DNA of 64,000 nt from an uncultured bacterium (GTDB taxonomy: Bacteria; Planctomycetota; UBA1135; GCA-002686595): positions 165,390 to 229,389 of the forward strand of contig CALJGV010000005.1 in the NCBI GenBank assembly GCA_938075305.1. The letters run 5' to 3'. Below are positions 1-9,601 of this stretch, piece after piece (the first letter of the stretch is position 1; every line of letters starts with the position of its first letter). The notes beneath the pieces are model-generated. The model was given only the letters and a program-made list of their open reading frames with translations. It ran no database searches and was not told where the DNA came from. Position numbers and translations under genes: made by a program.

Positions 1-710
1 CCGTCGACGTCGAAGGAGAGGTGGAAGCCCGCGGTGCCGTCCGTGGCGTGGGCGATGGCCTGCTCCATGACGGCCCGGATCCCTTGTTCGTCGATCTCCC
101 GCATGGTGAAGCAGGCGACGCCGCTCTCACGCACCGCAGCCGCCTCGTCCCGGTCCACGTCGCGGATGCCGACCATGGCCACACGGGCAGGCCGGACCAT
201 GGGCACGGTCGCGCCAAGCTGGGTGAGGACGTCCGGCCCGGACCCCAGGATCGACGCCAGCGGCATCCCGTGGACGTTGCCGGACTCCGAGGTCTCGGGG
301 GTATTCATGTCCGCGTGGGCGTCGAACCAGATCACGCCGATCTCCTCTGCCGTCGCCTGGTAGTGGCGCGTGACGCCCGCCACGGTGCCCACCGCGATCG
401 AGTGGTCGCCGCCGACGACGAGGGGGAAGTGCCCCTCTCCCAGAGTCTCCTGGACCGAGTCCGCCAGCGCCGCGCAGGACTCGGCGATGGGCTCGAGGTA
501 CTTCGCCGACGGGTCGGACGGCGCCTCGCCGCGGGGGTCCCAAACGGCGATGTTCCCTCGATCGATGAAGCGCGAGCCGAGCCGCTCGATGCCGGCCTCG
601 ATGCCGGCGATGCGCAGGGCGCTGGGTCCCATGTCCACTCCGCGGCGGTTCCCGCCGAGGTCCATGGGCACACCGATCAACGCGACGGATTCGGGGGGCA
701 TCGAGGTCAT
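1..710 (-). CDS. rocF: Arginase (ureohydrolase family), 3' end outside window
   Basis: Predicted Mn-dependent arginase, hydrolysing L-arginine to ornithine and urea in the cytoplasm. The first 236 codons are visible and the gene runs off the left edge. The metal-binding motifs of the ureohydrolase fold are in order: GGDHS near residues 99-104, DAHADMNTPETS near 127-138 followed by SGNVHGMPLA, and SFDVDG at the cut end. The last would continue into the third ligand motif. The PETS/SGNVHG segment fits arginase better than agmatinase or formimidoglutamase, but substrate is inferred. The ATG at 710 is used; a second in-frame ATG lies three codons on. A 43-base gap separates it from the upstream HEAT gene on the same strand, so co-transcription is possible. 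Confidence 0.88.
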   Translation of the reverse strand, partial: MTSMPPESVALIGVPMDLGGNRRGVDMGPSALRIAGIEAGIERLGSRFIDRGNIAVWDPRGEAPSDPSAKYLEPIAESCAALADSVQETLGEGHFPLVVGGDHSIAVGTVAGVTRHYQATAEEIGVIWFDAHADMNTPETSESGNVHGMPLASILGSGPDVLTQLGATVPMVRPARVAMVGIRDVDRDEAAAVRESGVACFTMREIDEQGIRAVMEQAIAHATDGTAGFHLSFDVD

Positions 711-753
711 CGTTCCAGGGCCCGTCGGGGCGGGGGTCAGTGGAGGGTCCGGG

Positions 754-2691
754 CTAGCGTGTGCGCGTCGCGAGGGCGCCGAGGATCGCCCCCTGGAGGG
801 CGGGGAGGTCTGCGCCCGCGGTGGAGTTCAGGCGCTTGCGCAGCGCCTCCACGGCGGGCAGGCCCCCCCACTCCCCGATCGCGTAGCCGAGGCGGCGGAC
901 GTCCTGCTCCGTGGCCTCGACCGGCGGGTTGGCCGCCCAGGAGATCAGGGTCCGCTGTCCATAGGTGGCGCTCACCACGCCTGCCGCGAGTACCGACAGG
1001 TTCCAGGGGAGCTCCCAGACCGCTCGCTGGAGCAGTGGCTCCACGGAGCGGTGCCCTGACCTCGCTAGCCCCGAGGCGAGCTCGAGGTTGATCTCGGCCG
1101 CACCCTCCCGGGGGAAGAGCCGCGCGAGGACGCGGAGGTCCCTGGCCCCCGGACGCGCCGCGAGGGCCCGGGCCCCGATGATGGCCTCGGAGGACCTCGG
1201 GTTCATCCCGGGCAACTCCCGCCGGATCACCTTCGTATCGACCGGCGCGCGGGAGTAGAGGAGCAGGATCGAGTCCACAGCCGCTCGGTCGGTCTTCTCG
1301 AGCCGCGGCGCCGTGTCCTGGAGGAACTCGATGATGTCCGTGTCTGGCGCGGCACGCTCGAGAGCCTCGAACAGCCAGGACGTCATCAAGGGCTCCCGAT
1401 CCTCGGGGGGGATGGAGAAGATCCGTCCCGCTCGGATCGTCCCCGCCGCGTTGCCCATGCGTATCAGGGAGGCGATGGCGTTGGCGCGGACCCAGGGGTT
1501 GGGGTCGTTGGCCACATCCATCAGACGGGGCCCGTAGTCCGGATTACCGGCGGCTCCGATCGCGGAGGCCGCAAGGGCTCGGACGCCGGCCTTCTCGTTG
1601 TTGATGGAGCTCTCCACCAGGTCGCCGAACTGCCCCTCGGAGCTCTGAAGCAGAGCGACGGCGCCTGCCTGGACCACGGGCTCGGGGTGGGATGCAGCGA
1701 GGCGGAGCGTGCGCGGGAACAGGTACGCGAGCTCCTTCTCGAGGATTGTGAGCATCAGCCACTTCCACTCCTTCAGGTCCGAAGGGCGCCAGACGCCGGC
1801 GTCGATCATCGCCTCCATGACGACGGGCATCCGCTGCGTGCAGACCCGGACCCGCGGCACGCCCTCGCCGTCGATGAGAGCCTCGAGCAGGTGGTCCTTG
1901 GCGTTGTCGAGCTTGAGGTCGAGGACGAGCTGGAGGACGAGGGCCTGCAGGAACACCGGGTCGTCACGGAGTTCGTTCAGGAGCGTCGAGGCCCAGACCG
2001 CGCCGTCCACAAAGCCATAGGCCTTGGCCGCGTCCCAGCGCTGCTGATAGAGACGCTTGAAGGCCAGGGGCAGCGCCTGGCCCAGAGGGTCCGCCGCATA
2101 CGCGAGCAGGTCGCGGGCTTCAGCAGACCGCTCGTCCACGCCCGCAGCCAGATCCGCCACATACCCCCGGCCTGCAGCGGTCCCCGTCCGGATCAACGCC
2201 ACCATCGCCGCGGTCCGCACCTCCGTCTCGTCGGACTGGCAGAGGTCCTGGAGGGTGTCGATGGCTGGGCCGATCTTGGAGCCCAGGGCCCCGAGCCCGT
2301 AGATCGCAGCGACCCGCTCATCGGTAGAGAGCAACTCGGTCGTCGCCTCGACCAGGGCCCTCCGCGACTCGATGGCGCCAGCGGCGCCCAGGGAGAAGAT
2401 CGCGGACCGCCAGCCGGGCGCCCCCGGGTCGAGCTCGTCGAGGTCCGCGCGGGCGAGGGTGGCGGAGCGTCGATCGAAGTCCGTCCGAAGGTCTCGCTCG
2501 TAGAGCTTCACGGCCTCCGCCTCCCGAGCCTCGGCGCGGGCCGCACTCTTCTGGGACTCGGCGGCTGCCGGCGACTCCTGGGCCAGGAGCGGGGCTGCGG
2601 CCAGCACGGCAGCGCTGCCCCACAGGACGCATCGCTTCGTGAATCCGGCCGCGGGCCTGGAGCTTGTGGATCGGGGCTGGTTGGGCTTCAT
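754..2691 (-). CDS. Secreted HEAT-repeat protein
   Basis: A 645-residue protein of unknown function. Residues about 20-40 form a signal peptide (basic KRCVLWG, then an Ala/Leu core ending in LLA before QES). The mature part is built of repeated helical pairs with HEAT-like signatures such as VRTAAMVALIRTG, VVQAGAVALLQS, VRALAASAIGAAG and VRANAIASLIRMG, spread over most of its length. HEAT solenoids usually act as protein-binding scaffolds, and nothing catalytic is visible. It is the first of three HEAT proteins in the first 7 kb. It lies between phosphohexomutase and arginase genes on the same strand, which gives no functional clue. Confidence 0.8.
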   Translation of the reverse strand: MKPNQPRSTSSRPAAGFTKRCVLWGSAAVLAAAPLLAQESPAAAESQKSAARAEAREAEAVKLYERDLRTDFDRRSATLARADLDELDPGAPGWRSAIFSLGAAGAIESRRALVEATTELLSTDERVAAIYGLGALGSKIGPAIDTLQDLCQSDETEVRTAAMVALIRTGTAAGRGYVADLAAGVDERSAEARDLLAYAADPLGQALPLAFKRLYQQRWDAAKAYGFVDGAVWASTLLNELRDDPVFLQALVLQLVLDLKLDNAKDHLLEALIDGEGVPRVRVCTQRMPVVMEAMIDAGVWRPSDLKEWKWLMLTILEKELAYLFPRTLRLAASHPEPVVQAGAVALLQSSEGQFGDLVESSINNEKAGVRALAASAIGAAGNPDYGPRLMDVANDPNPWVRANAIASLIRMGNAAGTIRAGRIFSIPPEDREPLMTSWLFEALERAAPDTDIIEFLQDTAPRLEKTDRAAVDSILLLYSRAPVDTKVIRRELPGMNPRSSEAIIGARALAARPGARDLRVLARLFPREGAAEINLELASGLARSGHRSVEPLLQRAVWELPWNLSVLAAGVVSATYGQRTLISWAANPPVEATEQDVRRLGYAIGEWGGLPAVEALRKRLNSTAGADLPALQGAILGALATRTR

Positions 2692-2781
2692 CGGTAGGCT
2701 CCGGAGCGTGGCTCCCGTTGAGGGAGTTTATCGGCCGGTCAGGTGAAGAATCGAAGGCGATTCCGCGACCTGCGCTGGGAG

Positions 2782-4131
2782 TCAGCTCAGAAGCGCCACC
2801 AGCTCGTCCCGGCGGGCGTCACGGGTCTCCTGGCGCTTCGCCTCGAGGTTGAGGCGCAGGAGCGGCTCCGTGTTGGACATACGGACGTTGAACCACCACC
2901 AGTCGTCCGAGTCCAGGTCGCCGTATTCGACGGTGATCCCGTCGAGCTCGTCCTGCCGGCCGTCCGCGTAGCGCTCCTTCAGGCTCGCGATCGCCGCGGC
3001 CTTGTCCGCGACCTCGAAGTTGATCTCGCCGGTGGAGTGGTACCGGCGCAGGTCCTGGACCAGCTCGGACAGGGTCCGCCCCTGGTTCTCCTCGCGGGTG
3101 AGGAGGTTGAGGGCGCTCACCATGGCCAGGGCCCCGGAGTCACAAACGAAGTTGTCCCTGAAGTAGAAGTGGCCCGAGAGCTCCCCGCCGAAGACGGCTC
3201 CGTGCTCGCGCATGGTCGCCTTGATGAAGCTGTGCCCAACGCGGTCGCGGTGGGCCACCCCCCCGCCGGCCTGGATCTCCTCCTTCACCACCCACGAGGA
3301 TCGCAGGTCATAGACGATGTGCGCCCCCGGCTCCTTGCGCAGGAATTCGCGGGCGAGCAGCGCGGTCATGAGGTCCGCGGTGACCGTCTCACCGGTCTCA
3401 TCCACGAAGCAGCAGCGGTCCGCGTCGCCGTCGAACCCAACGCCAGCCGCCGCCCCACCGGAGCGGACGAGCTCGCGGACGTCGTCGAGGTTCTCCTCCT
3501 TCAGCGGGTTGGCCTCGTGGTTGGGGAAGGTGCCGTCGGGCTCCATGAAGAGCGTACTCGTGGTCAGCCTCGGCAGCCGGGGCAGGATCGAGGGCAGGGT
3601 GTGCCCGGCCATCCCGTTGGCCGCGTCGATGGCGAGGGTCAGGTCCCCCTCCATGTCGCTGAAGGAGGCCACGTGGGCAGCGTAGGCCTCATTGAGGTCC
3701 AGCTCCTCCAGCGCACCCCGCGCGCTCACGGCGCCGGGGTAGGGCTCGCCGCACATGCGCTCGATGTCCGCGATCCCGTTCGCCCTGGAGATCGGGCGCG
3801 CCCCGCGAGAGCACAGCTTCATCCCGTTGTACTCCCCGGTGTTGTGGCTCGCGGTCACGCAGAGCCCGCCGTCCACGTCCTGGGAACCGATGGCGAAGTA
3901 GGTCATCGGCGTCGACGCGAGCCCGATGGAGATCACGTCCGCGCCGGCGTCACGCATCCCCTCGATCACGGCCTCGGCGAGCTCGGGCGAATGGACGCGC
4001 ATGTCCTGCCCGACGAGCAGGCGCTTGGCGTTGAGGAGGCGCGCGAAGGCGTGCCCGATGCTCCGGGCCGTGCTCGCGTCGAGCTCGGTCGGGTGGACGC
4101 CGCGGATGTCGTAAGCCTTGAAGATTCCCAT
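2782..4131 (-). CDS. Phosphomannomutase/phosphoglucomutase
   Basis: Cytoplasmic alpha-D-phosphohexomutase interconverting hexose 1- and 6-phosphates for cell-surface polysaccharide precursors. All four family landmarks are readable. They are the phosphoserine loop TASHNTGEYNGMKL near residues 92-105, the Mg-binding loop GDGDADRC-like (FDGDADRCCF) near 233, a sugar-binding loop GGELSGHFYF near the middle, and the phosphate-binding loop RMSNTEPLLR near 415. At 449 residues it has the usual length for bacterial PMM/PGM (AlgC/ManB type). The start MGIFKAYDIRG is typical of the family. Substrate preference (mannose or glucose) cannot be decided from sequence alone. Confidence 0.92.
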   Translation of the reverse strand: MGIFKAYDIRGVHPTELDASTARSIGHAFARLLNAKRLLVGQDMRVHSPELAEAVIEGMRDAGADVISIGLASTPMTYFAIGSQDVDGGLCVTASHNTGEYNGMKLCSRGARPISRANGIADIERMCGEPYPGAVSARGALEELDLNEAYAAHVASFSDMEGDLTLAIDAANGMAGHTLPSILPRLPRLTTSTLFMEPDGTFPNHEANPLKEENLDDVRELVRSGGAAAGVGFDGDADRCCFVDETGETVTADLMTALLAREFLRKEPGAHIVYDLRSSWVVKEEIQAGGGVAHRDRVGHSFIKATMREHGAVFGGELSGHFYFRDNFVCDSGALAMVSALNLLTREENQGRTLSELVQDLRRYHSTGEINFEVADKAAAIASLKERYADGRQDELDGITVEYGDLDSDDWWWFNVRMSNTEPLLRLNLEAKRQETRDARRDELVALLS

Positions 4132-4253
4132 GAGGGGGGGGCAGGTGGAGGCAATTCGAGGGCCGCACGGACGGCGGCGCGGCAGCAGGTTAACCGTTCG
4201 AAGCCCCCAGGGCCCCTCCCCGGGGGCCTTTCACCGCACTCCTGTGGCCCGGT

Positions 4254-5468
4254 TCAGGACGCCAGGAACTCGGGGCCCGAGCGCTGCCACCAGGACCGCC
4301 ACGCGTCCAGCGCCCGGGCCCGCTCCTGGACCTTCCCCACCGGATCGAAGTCGAACTTCTTGCCCGTGATGCTCCTCAGGGCCACGACCGCTGCCTCTCG
4401 GACCGCGGAGCGCTCGTCGTCGAGCGCCTCGATGAGCGCGGGCGCAGCCACCTTCGCACGGAGGCCGCCGAGGACCTGGGCCGAGACCATGCGGACGAAG
4501 ACGTCCGCGTCGGAGAGCATCGGAACCACGTGGGGTGCCACGGCCGCGTCCTTGGTCTGCCCGAGGGCGAACACGGCGTCGAGGCGCAGCCCGGGATCGG
4601 GGCTCTCGAGGTCCTCCAGGTGCTGCCCCCAGGCCGCCGTGGGCCCGCCGTTGCTGCCGACGAGGTCTGGCTTCACCGCCGCGCCGCTGGTGCCGGAGGG
4701 GACATCCACGCCCACCGCGACGGTGGCGGACCGCAGGCGCTCCTCGAGCTCGACGAGCACGTCGCCGTGGTAGGAGAGCACCTGCTTCAGGTCTTCGAGC
4801 TCGGCGGCTCGGCTCTTCGCCCGCGCGAGACCCTCCCGCAGCCCATCCACCGCACGGCTCGACGCGTCGATGGTCGCCCGCATCCGATCTCCGCGGGCGA
4901 TCGACTCCGACTCGATCCGCGCCAGCTCCGCCTCGAACTCTTGCACCTGGGCGTCCACCTCGGCGCGCGCGGCGATGAGCGAGTCGCCGAGGCGCCCCAC
5001 CCGGGCCTCCAGCTCCGACCGGAGGGGCCCGATCTCCGCGGCTCGCTCGGCGCGGTGCTCCTGCCGGACCACCTCGATCTCCTGCGCCGAAAGCTCGAGG
5101 CGGCGCTCGAGCGTCTCGATCCGGTCGAGGAGGACCGGCGCTCCGAAGCCGATGGCTGCGACGGCCCCGAGGGCGACCAGCAGGCCGCCGCGACCTCCGC
5201 TGGAGCGGGCGGGTCCGGCGTGGGATAGCTGGCCCCGCTGGGACGCCAGGTCGGATGAGTCGGCCGGGCTCGGCGCCGCGGCGGGGCGGGGCGCGGGGCG
5301 CATCGAATCGGCCACATCGGCCCCCGAAGGACCAGCTGACGCATCGCCCCCCATGGCCCGTTCGCACCGGGAGCAGATGATCCGCCCGTTCCGGGTGCTG
5401 GCCCTGCCAGTCTGGAAGTCCGCTTCGGGAACGGACTCCTGGCACAGATCGCAGAATCGAATGTCCAT
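4254..5468 (-). CDS. Zinc-ribbon, single-TM, coiled-coil and HEAT protein
   Basis: A 404-residue protein with an unusual domain order. It begins with a short zinc-ribbon (CDLC near residues 6-9, CSRC near 31-34), followed by a Pro/Ala-rich stretch. One membrane segment at about 93-114 (GGLLVALGAVAAIGFGAPVL) is followed by a long charged coiled coil from about 115 to 260. The last 110 residues resemble HEAT/PBS repeats (DADVFVRMVSAQVLGGL, ERSAVREAAVVALRSI). The ATG at 5468 is chosen because the ribbon begins at once; an in-frame extension further upstream has no family-like sequence and would overlap the divergent TPR gene. Function unknown; the layout suggests a membrane-anchored scaffold. 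Confidence 0.72.
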   Translation of the reverse strand: MDIRFCDLCQESVPEADFQTGRASTRNGRIICSRCERAMGGDASAGPSGADVADSMRPAPRPAAAPSPADSSDLASQRGQLSHAGPARSSGGRGGLLVALGAVAAIGFGAPVLLDRIETLERRLELSAQEIEVVRQEHRAERAAEIGPLRSELEARVGRLGDSLIAARAEVDAQVQEFEAELARIESESIARGDRMRATIDASSRAVDGLREGLARAKSRAAELEDLKQVLSYHGDVLVELEERLRSATVAVGVDVPSGTSGAAVKPDLVGSNGGPTAAWGQHLEDLESPDPGLRLDAVFALGQTKDAAVAPHVVPMLSDADVFVRMVSAQVLGGLRAKVAAPALIEALDDERSAVREAAVVALRSITGKKFDFDPVGKVQERARALDAWRSWWQRSGPEFLAS

Positions 5469-5621
5469 GGGGTTGTGAGCGGCGAAGAACGACGCCGGGG
5501 GTTCTGTCCTTGTACCCCCGCCAAGCCCAACGGTCACGCCCGGATCCCGGTCCTCGGGCTCAGGGTCCTTGGGCTCTGTGGCCCCGCGCCCCCCCTCACC
5601 CCTTGCGATAGACTTCAGTCC

Positions 5622-6017
5622 ATGGACGGCCTGGCCCTCACCACCACCTGCGCGAACAAGATGGACCGGATTGGCTCCGAGTTCCTCGCCTCGATCTACG
5701 CCGAGGAGGTCCGGAGGCGCCCGGAGAACATCGACGCCCTCTCCGAGCTCGGACACGTGTACACGAGGCTCGGACGCTACGAAGACGGGCTGAAGGTCGA
5801 CCAGCGCATCGTCTCGATCGCGCCGGAGGATCCGACAGCGCGCTACAACCTCGCCTGCAGCCAGGCCCTCTGCGGGCGCGTGGCCGCCGCGGTGGACTCC
5901 CTTCGGACGGCGGTGGTCCTGGGCTACGACGACGTCAAGTTCATGGCCGAGGACGAGGACCTGCAGGCCCTGCGTGATCACCCCGGCTTCGTGGAGCTGC
6001 TGGCGGAGCTGCGCTGA
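5622..6017 (+). CDS. Small TPR protein
   Basis: A 131-residue soluble protein with about two tetratricopeptide repeats (RRPENIDALSELGHVYTRLG; DPTARYNLACSQALCGR) and a final motif, DLQALRDHPGFVELL, common at the end of TPR proteins of this kind. TPRs mediate protein contacts; no enzyme domain is present. The ATG at 5622 (MDGLALTTTCANKMDR) is preferred because the in-frame sequence upstream is Pro/Arg-rich and looks non-coding. A second ATG thirteen codons later is possible. It is divergent from the zinc-ribbon/HEAT gene and converges with the HEAT lipoprotein gene 13 bases downstream. Confidence 0.75.
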   Translation: MDGLALTTTCANKMDRIGSEFLASIYAEEVRRRPENIDALSELGHVYTRLGRYEDGLKVDQRIVSIAPEDPTARYNLACSQALCGRVAAAVDSLRTAVVLGYDDVKFMAEDEDLQALRDHPGFVELLAELR

Positions 6018-6030
6018 GCCCTTCGCCCCC

Positions 6031-6654
6031 CTAGCGGAGCAGCTCGTCCCGCTGCTGGTTCTCCCACCACTGCAGCCAGGCCTCGACGATCTCCTCTCGC
6101 TCCTCGGCCGTCGTGTTGGCGCTGACCGGGATGTCCGAGTTGGTCACCGTCTCGAGGGCGCGGGCGGCGCGGCCGAACTGCTCGGGGCTGCTGTCGCGCA
6201 GGGCCTCGATCAGGACGGGGAGCTCGGAGAAGTCCCCCATCTTGGCCAGGGCCCGCGCGTACTCGCGGCGGGTGCCCTCCGCCTCTAGGGAAGCGGGGGG
6301 GAGGGCCTCCCGCATGGGCTCCAGCAGGCGTCGGTCCTGCATCGCGGCGATCACGCACAGCGAGAAGCTCCGCTGGCGCATGTCGCCGTACTGGACCATC
6401 TGCAGGAGGCTCGGATAAGCAGGCTCGCCCACGGACTGGTACCAGTCCGAGAGGCCGATCCAGGTGAACTGATCGGGGCAGAGGCTCACCTCGGCCTCCT
6501 TCTGATCGATCTTCCGTTGGAGCTCCGGCGAGGGCTCCAGCCACTCGGACGCGGAGAAGCTCGCGCTCGTGGTGGCGTTGGTCGCGCAGGAGGCGAGGGA
6601 CGCCAGGACGAGCAGGGAGGCGGAGAGGAGTCGACGAGTGGTGTGGAGCGGCAT
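6031..6654 (-). CDS. HEAT-repeat lipoprotein
   Basis: A 207-residue predicted lipoprotein. The chosen start at 6654 gives a signal peptide with lipobox LASC (MPLHTTRRLLSASLLVLASL, then ASC). A frame open further upstream would run into the preceding VWA gene, so it is discarded. The body carries weak HEAT-like helical repeats (FSLCVIAAMQDRRLL, RREYARALAKMGDFSEL, FGRAARALETVT). Last gene of the mnmA-VWA-HEAT set on the minus strand, 37 bases after the VWA stop, so likely co-transcribed. Function unknown; probably a surface or periplasmic protein-binding factor. Confidence 0.7.
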   Translation of the reverse strand: MPLHTTRRLLSASLLVLASLASCATNATTSASFSASEWLEPSPELQRKIDQKEAEVSLCPDQFTWIGLSDWYQSVGEPAYPSLLQMVQYGDMRQRSFSLCVIAAMQDRRLLEPMREALPPASLEAEGTRREYARALAKMGDFSELPVLIEALRDSSPEQFGRAARALETVTNSDIPVSANTTAEEREEIVEAWLQWWENQQRDELLR

Positions 6655-6691
6655 GGCGGTTCGCGCTGCAGGGTCTCGGTGAGCGAGTCGG

Positions 6692-9601
6692 TCAGGGGGC
6701 TCCGTCACGGGGCCCCACGGTGCCATTCGGTTGCTTCGGGGCACTCCTTGAGCCCTGTCCCCCAGGAGAATGCTCGTTCCTCGCTCCAAGGAGCGCCTGG
6801 AGGCCTCGCACCCCCCCGAGAGCCCCGAGGAACAGGCTCCCGATCGCCCCCCAGAGAAGCCAGGGGGTCAAGGGATGGGGCCAGTCCCGCTGGCCCTCCG
6901 GCCCTGCCCCTGCCCCGGTGCTCGGCGTCCGCTCCGGAGGGCTCCCGTGGCCCCGGAAGATCTGAGGGATGGGCTCCCCCGGCGCCGGGAAGGCCTCGGA
7001 CGGACCGTCCGCCCTCACGACCACGGAGGTCGCGGGGGGCGGGAGTTCGACGAGGATGGGGGTCCCCCGCGGGACCCCATCCAGGGCACCGGGCCGGGGA
7101 CCGCGCCGCGCGCGGTCGCGCTCCGCGCCCACGGGTGGCACGCCCAGCGTCACCGCGCCCAGGGGCCTGCGCGGCCCGAGGTTTCCGAAGAGGTCCACCT
7201 CGGGCGCCCCGGTGAGGGGTGCCACGAAGCTCGCAGGGAGCCCGGCGGGGACGCCACGAACCACGAGGTCGCCCCCCGCGGTCAGGGTGCAGCGAGGCGG
7301 GTCCCCAGGCTCGCCGCCGCCGGGCGTCCGCCTGGAGGCCGCGATCTCGGCGCGGCGCGCCATCTCCCGAAGCACCGGCGCGAGCCACGCAAGCCGGGAC
7401 CGGAGCCGAGCGTTCCACGGGTCTGTCCCGAAGCCGAGGGAGGGCACAGAAAGCCCCGCCACGGTCCCCTGGCCACGCTCGGCCACGGCGATCAGGGTGC
7501 CCCGCTCTCGGGAGGCGAGGTGGGCTTCGACATCGAGGAGCGCCGCGGCCCCGGTTGCGGGCCTGGAGCGAAGCGTACGCCTGAGGGTAAGGGGTCGCCC
7601 GAGCGCTCCCGCCTCGACCACCGCGTCCCTTAGCTCGGCGACCCAGAGGTCCTCGGCGCCAGACGGCGCTTCCCGGACCGTCGCCCACTCCACCAGGCGC
7701 ACGTCCTGCAGTTCCTGGTACAGCAGATCCTCCAGCTCCTCCATCTCGCCCGCCTTCACGACCCGCTCCCCCTTCCTCAACAGGCCCGAGAGGAAGTCCG
7801 CGCCCTCGGGGTCCTCCCCCACCTGAATGATCACAAGCCGATCGCCCGCTGCCTCGATGCGGGCCCGCACCTGCCTTCGGAGGCTCCAGACCGAGTCGGT
7901 CAACCCGTCCGTGATGAGCACGATGATCCCCTCGACCTCCCCTCCCGGTCCCCTGTCCGGGTCGGCGGCCGCCTGCTCCTCCCTCGCGGCTGCGAGCCCG
8001 TCCAGCGAGTAGAGGGTGTCCGTGGAGCCACCTGGGACGCGCGCGCGGAGCAGCCCCTGAACCGCCTCACGGCGGTGGCTCGTCCTCGACGCTCCGCTGC
8101 GCGCGGAGGCCTCGAAGACCAGCTGGGGCTGGGTGACCACCTGGGTGAAGAACCGCAGCTCCATGCGGTCGCGATCGCCGGTCGTGGGCACGATGGCGCC
8201 GAGCGCGTCTCGCATCCGCTCCCACCTCACCCCCCCCATGCTGCCGGAGCCGTCCACCAGGAAGACGACGTCCATGGGCCGCCGGGGCTCGCGATCCGGA
8301 ACGAGGGCCAGCAGAGGCTGGAGCTCGGGCCCCTCCTCTCGCAGCGCGGTCCAGCCCGCGCAGCGCACCCAGCCTCCGCCGGAGAGGACGAAGCGCGACA
8401 GCGCGGTGCCGGGGAGCCCGGCGAGGGGCACGTCCAGGGTGACGACGACCTGGGGGGCGTCGTCACCAAGCAACCTCGCCCGGAGATCGGACGGCGCCAC
8501 CCACTCGAAGTCCACGCCGTCGAAGGCGGGTCCCGACAGGGATCCGAGGGTGGGCGCCCCGGGCAGCGGCCCTCCCCCGCCGGCCTCGGGAGCCACGAGA
8601 ACCACCCGCACGGGGTCCCCGACCTCGAGGAGCGTGGCGGCGCGGTCGTTCTCTGGGAAGTTGTCAGGGACCCCGGGGGGGAGGTCCGCGAGCCGCACGG
8701 TCACCTCCAGTTCGCCAGCCCCGGTGGTCAGCGGAGGGAGCTCCAGCGGGACGGAGAATGCCCGCACTCCCGCCGCGGCCAGGACCTCGCCTGGGATCGG
8801 CACCTCCTCGCGACCTCGAAGCGTCCGGGAAGCCACCGTTTGCAGCGAGCTGCGGAACCGGAGCTCCCACTCGGCGATCATCGCGGGCGCCCCGTCGCCG
8901 ACGAGGAGGTCCCCCTCGGTGAGCAGGTCCAGGCGCACGGGGACGCGGGCGCCCGGATCCACCCGCGCAGGGACATGGACGGCCCGCACGCCGACGTCGG
9001 CGAGCAACGCCTCGGGGGGCGGGACGAGGCGCACCTCGCACACCCTCGGGTCCATGAGCGCCGCGGGGGGGGCGCCGGAAGTCCCCCGGCCATCGCCGAG
9101 GAGCACCACCGTGCCCGCTGGCCGGTCACCGCTGGCGATCGCCTCCAGGGCCAAGTCAGACGCCCCTTCCAGGTCCGAACCCAGGCCCCCTGGATCGGCG
9201 AGGTCCAGCCAGGTCCCTGCCTCGCCGTCCCGGAGGGCGGCGAGGAGCTCTGCCCCCGAGGCCGGTCCGAAGCGCCGCTCGACCTCGCGGCTGAAGGTGA
9301 TGAGGAGCACGTCTTCACCGTCCTCGATGGCCCCCCGTGCCTCAGCTGCGAGCTGCTGTATCGCCCAGCGCGGCCATCCGGGCCGGCCCCGCGTCGCGCT
9401 CGCGGAGCGGTCGAGGAGGATCGCCCGCAAGCTCGAGTCCCCAGGCTCCTCGGAGGCATCTTCCTTCACTCCAAGGAGGGCGGAGAGCGCCGCCAGCAGG
9501 GCGAGCGCGGCCCCGAGGGCGAGCAGCTCCGCTCCCGGGCGACGGGCCGCCGCAGCCGCTGAGGCCCGCACGCGAGCGGGGTGATCTTCGCGGGCGGTCA
9601 C
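6692..9601 (-). CDS. VWA-domain membrane protein
   Basis: A 969-residue protein anchored by an N-terminal hydrophobic segment at about residues 26-44 and a C-terminal one near 910-935 (LLWGAIGSLFLGALGG). A first von Willebrand-like region begins just after the N-terminal anchor (AILLDRSAS, a DxSxS metal site). A clear VWA domain starts near residue 443 (DVVFLVDGSGSMGG, a canonical MIDAS). It continues to about 640 with the typical IVLITDGLTDS segment. The layout resembles the BatA/aerotolerance-type and glutamine-amidotransferase-like planctomycete proteins, but the role is unknown. Its ATG overlaps the mnmA stop by four bases, so translation is probably coupled. Confidence 0.8.
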   Translation of the reverse strand: MTAREDHPARVRASAAAAARRPGAELLALGAALALLAALSALLGVKEDASEEPGDSSLRAILLDRSASATRGRPGWPRWAIQQLAAEARGAIEDGEDVLLITFSREVERRFGPASGAELLAALRDGEAGTWLDLADPGGLGSDLEGASDLALEAIASGDRPAGTVVLLGDGRGTSGAPPAALMDPRVCEVRLVPPPEALLADVGVRAVHVPARVDPGARVPVRLDLLTEGDLLVGDGAPAMIAEWELRFRSSLQTVASRTLRGREEVPIPGEVLAAAGVRAFSVPLELPPLTTGAGELEVTVRLADLPPGVPDNFPENDRAATLLEVGDPVRVVLVAPEAGGGGPLPGAPTLGSLSGPAFDGVDFEWVAPSDLRARLLGDDAPQVVVTLDVPLAGLPGTALSRFVLSGGGWVRCAGWTALREEGPELQPLLALVPDREPRRPMDVVFLVDGSGSMGGVRWERMRDALGAIVPTTGDRDRMELRFFTQVVTQPQLVFEASARSGASRTSHRREAVQGLLRARVPGGSTDTLYSLDGLAAAREEQAAADPDRGPGGEVEGIIVLITDGLTDSVWSLRRQVRARIEAAGDRLVIIQVGEDPEGADFLSGLLRKGERVVKAGEMEELEDLLYQELQDVRLVEWATVREAPSGAEDLWVAELRDAVVEAGALGRPLTLRRTLRSRPATGAAALLDVEAHLASRERGTLIAVAERGQGTVAGLSVPSLGFGTDPWNARLRSRLAWLAPVLREMARRAEIAASRRTPGGGEPGDPPRCTLTAGGDLVVRGVPAGLPASFVAPLTGAPEVDLFGNLGPRRPLGAVTLGVPPVGAERDRARRGPRPGALDGVPRGTPILVELPPPATSVVVRADGPSEAFPAPGEPIPQIFRGHGSPPERTPSTGAGAGPEGQRDWPHPLTPWLLWGAIGSLFLGALGGVRGLQALLGARNEHSPGGQGSRSAPKQPNGTVGPRDGAP

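Noticed and set aside
2743..4773. A 676-residue open reading frame on the plus strand
   Set aside because: It lies antisense to the phosphohexomutase, has no family signature and has the Arg/Val/Asp composition of a GC-rich shadow frame. The minus-strand gene has all family motifs.
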